Below are positions 59,601 through 64,000 of a stretch of DNA of 64,000 nucleotides, in pieces. The DNA is from Echiichthys vipera (lineage: Eukaryota; Chordata; Actinopteri; Perciformes; Trachinidae): contig OY829656.1 in the NCBI GenBank assembly GCA_963691815.1, positions 5,473,048-5,537,047 on the forward strand, in the 5' to 3' direction. Numbering within the stretch: position 1 is the stretch's first letter; the number at the start of each line of letters is the position of its first letter. A model generated the notes under the pieces. That model was not told the origin of the DNA and ran no database searches. It worked only from the letters and a program-made list of their open reading frames with translations. Made by a program: the position numbers and the translations under genes.

Positions 59601-62600
59601 CTTCTTCTTTTTATTCACGGTAGCCCAAATAGGATTAAACAATTAGGCGGTCCCCCTAAATTTTCTACTTACAGCCTTGTCAACTGCTTACAGTGTTCAC
59701 GTGATAAAAAACGCTGCCCGCAGAATTGTATAATAAATGACATGGATGAGAAAATGTACCAGAGGACTCTGTGAGAAGCCCTCACACTCTCCACGCTCAC
59801 TCCAGTTTTTAAATCCACCATTGAGAGAAGTCAGACCACTCTTCTTCTTTCACATCATTTCTGCTGAAGTGACCTGAATGGAGTCATTACAAAACTTGTA
59901 CATTTTCTGTAACAGCCCGATGAAGGCCACAGTGTTACAGGATCTTTTTTTTTCTGCCTTGTAGGAGAAACATCTGGCTGTTGGCACAAGAGGAGAAAAT
60001 CACCAACACACTGACATGAATTTCTTGACCAGACCCAGAGGGGAGTCGACAGAGAGCTTCAGCCTCTCCCACAGTGACATCTCCCCTCTCTCAGCCTCAG
60101 CCCTGGGTGTCTCAGAGCTCAGGGCCGGGCTGTGCCATGAAGAACCCACTTTTGGATCACCTTTCCCTGGCAGCAGATCAGCCCGAAGGAGCCTCTTTAG
60201 CTCCACCCTGGAGGTCCAGAGACTAAACCCTCCTCTCAGGCCGCAACTGACCTCCACTGTCCTGTATCCTACCTACACCCCTCGCTCAGGGAGCTCCAGG
60301 CTAGGCCAGACCCAACTCAGGTTGGCGGGGAGGGAGGGGGGAGGTCCGGAAGAGACCAAACTATGCTCTTCTGGAAGACATTCAAAAGGACAGCCAATGT
60401 CTCCCTATCAGGCGAACTACTGGGCCTGCGCCATACCTAATATGTTGCCTCCATCCCCAGATAGGCAATCCCCAGGCTGGAACCCAAACAGGGAGTACCA
60501 GGCCCTGCTGGACTACACCTACCCCCTGAGACCAGGGCAGGTGGTCTGTGGGGGGGACAGCTCCAAGCTCCAGGGAGACTCTCTCCTCCAAACAGACGCC
60601 AACCTGCAGGATTCAGGGATTGAACTGGACCACCTTTGTAGCTCCACTAGCCTGTCAGGGCTGGACTTTTCTCTCAGTGTGGGGCATAGGTCCCCTGACC
60701 TGCGGGGCTTTACCAAATCCTCAGATGGTCCATCCTCCAGTACCCTTCTCTCCCTTAAAGACCCTGTGGGTTTGTCCTTGGGCAGTTTGGACTACAGTAA
60801 GAACAGAGGGAGGATGTCCTCCTCCACCTCCACTGCTTTTACCCGCTCCACCAATGCTCTTCCACAGTCCAGGTGTGTATGTGGGGAGGTGGACGAGGAG
60901 TTCTGGCCTCTTCCAGAGCAGCTGGAGGAGCTGCAGCAGCTGTCCAGACAGGTCAGTGCTATGGAGACTCTTTACTGAAGGACCACACCCATTCACTCCA
61001 AATCACTCAGACTTTGCATTATTGCTGATCATTTTCCAGAGTTTGGTTGTAGATTGCATTTATTTCACCATGTTCTGAGGATCAACCTGCACAAGCCTGA
61101 ATACGTAGTTGTTTCCTCATGGTGCCTACTGCCTTCAGACACACTGCACATCTCTATACCCTACATCTGTGCATTACAGTAACAACATGGCACAATATGT
61201 GCAGAGATGTTGACTTGAGACTTGCTAACTTGGACTTGAGTCAATGCAATTCACTGTTTAGATGACTTGCAACTTGACATAAAATGACTTAAGACACAAC
61301 TTCGAAGTTAGAATCGTGACTTGACTTGATTTGAGACATGACTTAAATGACTTCTGTGTTCATGTTATGTTTTGAGTTTAAATATGAAATATTAAAAACG
61401 CTCAACACTGTCAATGTTGGCATTACAAGTGTTTGTTTAACGTTACCTGGTGTCTGAGTGGTGATGTTGGCTAACGTTAGCCAGATAAAATCTGTTCCCT
61501 CCAACTCCGTAGCTAGCTAACGTTAGCTAGATACAATCTGTTCCCTCCCAACTCTGTAGCTAGCTAACGTTAGCCAGATACAATCTGTTCCCTCCAACTC
61601 CGTAGCTAGCTAACGTTAGCTAGATAAGATACAATCTGTTCCCTCACAACTCTGTAGCTAGCTAACGTTAGCCAGATACAATCTGTTCCGTCAAAACTCC
61701 GTAGCTAGTCAATGTTAGCCAGATACAGTCTGTTCCGTCAAAACTCCGTAGCTAGTCAATGTTAGCCAGATACAATCTGTTTCCTGACAACTATAGTTGG
61801 CAAACGTTAGCCAGATATAACTTGTTCCCTCACAACTTTGTTGCTAGCTAATGTTAGCTGGACACATAGGCTAGATGCTTAAAAGTGTGTGACAATGATG
61901 GCAATTGACACTTTACTGATGAGGTGATGTGAGTCGCGTTACTCACATTCCCATGGTCACATAGTTTTTTGTAATGGGAAAAGTGTGTCCCCACCACTTT
62001 TTAAAACAAAGTGAGACCAGTGCCCACATCCAATTTTGTTCCCTCACAACTTCATAGCTAACTAACATTAGCCTAACAACAATTGATAACACTTATCAAC
62101 CCACAGTTGCCAGAGTAAAACGCTGGCGATTTGACTGAAAAGAAATTAGGAAATAAATTAGCATCAGTTTTTTTGTTTGATTTTGTTGTAGTCCGTATTT
62201 ACTGTTTGAAAGAGATGAGTAGGGGATATGTTTTTGATTGAGAAGAATTGAAATTAAGAAAGTTTTTATTTAATCATTTATTTTTCGTTTGATTACCTTT
62301 ATTTCACAGAATGACAACATTTAAAAAATTAATTAATTTAATTGTCAGATTTTTGTACAAGCGTTGACTTGAGACTTGGACCAAATTACTTGAGTCACAT
62401 GTCTGAATATATGTATGTATCTATAATACTCATAATAGTAATCTTAACAATAAAATAATGCATTTAATACCTTGATGCTCATAACATGGTGTAATGAAAT
62501 GGAACACATGGATTGGTGCAGTGCATCAGTGTTTCTGTGTTAAAGATGGAAAGTATTTGGTCCTTGTGTGCAGGTGAGGGAGGTGACAGCCCAGCTGATA

Positions 62601-62775
62601 CGGCCTGTCACGGCCAGCTGGGAGTCTCTGGAGCCAGGCACCACCTCCATCCTCTCCTCCATCACTCTGCCTGAGAAGCACGAGGCTGAAGATAAAGAGC
62701 TTGAGGGCAGCGATCAGGACGCAAATGAAAGAAAAGATGATATGGGCAGAGAGGAGAGGAATCCTGCTCAGATGG
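56354..62775 (+). CDS. cep68: Centrosomal protein of 68 kDa, N-terminal and middle part (continues beyond window)
   Basis: Centrosome-linker protein that, with rootletin and C-Nap1/CEP250, keeps centrioles tethered in interphase. Exons seen are 56354-56620, 59965-60951 and 62574-62775, giving 485 residues and one base. The exons join in phase 0 (TEQ|EKHLAV and LSRQ|VREVTA). The diagnostic conserved block is about residues 237-284: YWACAIPN, LPPSPDRQSPGWNPN, REYQALLDYTYPLRPG, then LQDSGIELD, all close to vertebrate CEP68. An acidic DEEFWPLPEQLEELQQLS segment follows. The conserved C-terminal spectrin-repeat-like domain is not in the window. The start at 56354 is the first in-frame ATG of the exon; the N-terminal 89 residues are less certain. 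Confidence 0.88.
56885..57245 (-). repeat. Dispersed repeat B, copy 2 (inverted)
   Basis: Inverse of 22915-23345: GATCCAATCGTCCTCACC, GGGAGTCGCCATCTTGTC, AGGGCCAGAGGGTAGCTGTC, CATGGAGATATGACCTAAAC. Confidence 0.7.
57250..57335. mobile_element. Solo end of the CACACTGTCC MITE family
   Basis: TAAACTTTAGCCGTG, GGGCACGGTACGAACGGACA and GTGTGAGTACGCC match the right end of the elements at 50015 and 58026. It is followed by TTA. Confidence 0.6.
57480..57895 (+). repeat. Dispersed repeat A, copy 2
   Basis: Direct-orientation relative of 22320-22745. It lacks the LINE-tail-like insertion of copy 1. Confidence 0.7.
58026..58632. mobile_element. MITE, CACACTGTCC family, copy 2
   Basis: The left GGGCGCACTCACACTGTCC and the right end GACAGTGTGAGTGCGCCC are near-perfect inverted repeats. 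TGA flanks both sides (58023-58025 and 58633-58635). The internal body matches 50015-50577. It includes a (GCTCGTGCTCGTGC)-type GC-rich patch near 58430-58470. Confidence 0.8.
58633..59253. other. cep68 intron, nothing recognised
   Basis: AT-rich intronic sequence. The 58642-58899 open frame is acidic (PEEGGAAKEEAL) but lacks splice support or a recognisable family. Confidence 0.45.
59254..59610 (+). mobile_element. tRNA-derived SINE, copy 3 (plus strand)
   Basis: The best-oriented copy: GGCGGAAGTAGCTCAGTCCA (A box), GTCGCTGGTTCAAGTCCCC (B box), body, then GGGATTAATAAAGTAATTC and (TTC)n. Relatives at 15600-15950 and 49599-49945. It lies in the cep68 intron before the large exon. Confidence 0.88.
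59965..60951 (+). CDS. cep68: cep68 large exon
   Basis: Acceptor TTTCTGCCTTGTAG|GAGAAA, donor CCAGACAG|GTCAGT; 329 codons, phase 0 at both ends. It contains the conserved YWAC...PPSPDRQSP...WNPN...LLDYTYPLRPG block (about 60418-60540). Large Ser/Pro/Leu-rich, probably disordered stretches surround it. Without splicing the frame would end shortly after at 60976-60978. Confidence 0.92.
61470..61860. repeat. ~47-bp minisatellite in a cep68 intron, about 8 copies
   Basis: Units contain GCTAGCTAACGTTAGC, AGATACAATCTGTTCCCTC and AACTC(C/T)GTAG at a spacing of 46-47 bp (one of 52). The GCTAGCTAACGTTAGC core is nearly palindromic. Later copies degrade (GCTAGTCAATGTTAGCC). Confidence 0.93.
61861..62573. 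other. cep68 intron, nothing recognised
   Basis: AT-rich intron sequence up to the acceptor at 62571-62573. Confidence 0.5.
62574..62775 (+). CDS. cep68: cep68 third recognised exon
   Basis: Acceptor CCTTGTGTGCAG|GTGAGG. Reads VREVTAQLIRPVTASWESLE through LEGSDQDANERKDDMGREER to PAQM. Donor GATGG|GTAAAT, phase 1. Reading through the donor would stop at once (GK*), supporting splicing to an exon beyond the window. Confidence 0.85.
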
Positions 62776-62846
62776 GTAAATAAACCGTCCATTGTGCGGG
62801 ACACAACATGTGTAATGAACAGGAGCAATTGCATCTGAAAATGAAG

Positions 62847-63000
62847 GGTCTACTCACACTTACCATACTTTTCGTTCCGACTCGCGATTCAAAGCTCAAG
62901 TCTAGTTTGTTTGACCAGTGGGAGTGCGAACTGTGGGGCACCATGGCCCGGTTAAGAGAGGTGGGCTTCAGCACGGCACACTTTCTTATAGAGAAAAGAT
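62847..63000 (-). mobile_element. Fragment of the CACACTGTCC MITE family (minus strand)
   Basis: Inverse of the right half of 50015-50577: AAGTCTAGTTTGTTTGACCA, GGGGCACCATGGCCCGGTTA, GAGAGGTGGGCTT. Confidence 0.6.
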
Positions 63001-64000
63001 GGTTACCACTTTGAAAGAGATCACTGAATTGGAACGGTTTCGGCGGGTTGGTCCAGTTCATATTAAAATCAAGATTGTGTGGACGCTGCACTGACCCTTT
63101 CATGTTGAAGATAACTATTGCATAAGAGGCGGTCCTGACGACTATTTATATACAGCTGTTCCCCTCGGGACAACACGGTCAAGTTAAATCTAACTAATGC
63201 TAGCTACTGCCAAACACACACAAACACAAAGGACTGTGAAAGTAATTTAACAGTAACGTAATGTAGCTAGTTTGAAAACCTGTGGGTGCAAATGTAATAT
63301 TAGCTTTAGCCATGGAGAGTAAAAGTTATAACTACTTTAGCAGGCTCACCAAACATGGAGTCGTTACTGTTTTACTAAAACCTATGGACACAAATAATCA
63401 TCTCCATACTGACAACGTTAACGTTACTCGGTCACATTAGCCCTTTGAAATTTCATACATCAAGACACAAAAGCAGCTGGACTTTGTGGGACACAACAAC
63501 ATGACCTATTCTAAAATTCTGCTTCTGTTGAAGTGCAAAATAATTGGTTCAAAGGGTGATTAGGATAAACTTACTGCAGTCTTTTGACCATCTTTTAATG
63601 CTCTTTTGACAGGGCCCGAAAATTAGAATTAAGTGGGCGGAGTCTTTTAACAACAGAAGATTTCACCTACAATAGGGGACATTTTACTCAGACTGTTATT
63701 GGAATAACTCTGACTTTTACAATGCATATTTTAAACTTAAATTACTGTAGCAATATGTTGCCTAAAATGTTGCTTGTTAGCTGGATTAGCTTTATGTTTG
63801 GCAGTAATGTTTGGGACATATAAATACAACAATTTAACCATAATAACCCACAGTTTCATGCTCCCGCCAACAAACATCCACCCTCTGTGGGTCATCAGTT
63901 CAAGACTGCCCCGTCAGACCATTACTGCTGCGGAACAAAGCAGAATTTCTCTCCTCAAAATGTAATTCTGGCATAAAATCATCAAAATGGGTCTATTTTA
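63001..64000. other. cep68 intron, nothing recognised
   Basis: No coding block or acceptor with conserved continuation of cep68 was found up to the window edge. Confidence 0.5.

Noticed and set aside
60961..60978. cep68 ending at the TGA at 60976-60978
   Set aside because: A good donor at 60952 and an in-phase continuation at 62574 show this is intron read-through.

Overview
This window is nuclear DNA of a ray-finned (teleost) fish. Genes have short exons with GT-AG introns. The spaces between them are packed with microsatellites, tRNA-headed SINEs, MITEs and Tc1, BEL/Pao, Penelope-like and LINE remnants typical of percomorph genomes. I see no bacterial features, rRNA, CRISPR array or stand-alone tRNA. 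All assignments come from reading and recalled family knowledge; no database search was run.

Three protein genes are supported, all on the + strand. (1) tlx1 (T-cell leukaemia homeobox 1), complete in three exons: 14160-14613, 17468-17669, 20625-20835 (288 aa). A GC-rich promoter region precedes it, and about 1-2 kb upstream lies a homeobox-site-rich stretch that looks like a conserved enhancer. (2) sdhaf4 (succinate dehydrogenase assembly factor 4), complete in three exons: 45020-45104, 45331-45444, 46433-46542 (102 aa). (3) cep68 (centrosomal protein 68), 5' part only: coding exons 56354-56620, 59965-60951 and 62574-62775. The phases of all three genes join correctly, and cep68 continues past the right edge. 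The three genes have unrelated roles (transcription factor, mitochondrial assembly factor, centrosome linker), so no shared pathway is implied.

Layout: 1-12.3 kb holds no recognised gene. It contains a 24-bp minisatellite, an hAT-type MITE with an 8-bp target duplication, a second MITE with a 9-bp duplication, a long TG run and a 1.7-kb 12-bp minisatellite. 12.3-21 kb is the tlx1 locus. 21-28 kb is mobile-element debris (two foldback/MITE elements, a 9-bp-TSD SINE-like repeat, dispersed repeats). 28.0-36.5 kb holds an R2/NeSL-like retrotransposon tail followed by a 7.6-kb BEL/Pao element with both LTRs. About 37.1-43.7 kb is a decayed Penelope-like element carrying an SGNH-hydrolase-like domain upstream of its reverse transcriptase and a GIY-YIG endonuclease at its end. 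It is interrupted by a LINE (39513-41935) with a 26-bp target duplication. A telomere-like repeat and a second Penelope fragment follow. 45-46.5 kb is sdhaf4. 47-56 kb is further repeats, including a Tc1 remnant invaded by another Penelope 3' end. 56-64 kb is cep68 with intronic repeats.

No previously unknown multi-gene system is evident. The points most worth a second look are the SGNH + Penelope RT + GIY-YIG architecture, the nested insertions with datable target duplications, the exact 233-bp tandem duplication, the tlx1 upstream element, and the tandem repeats that stay open in several reading frames.
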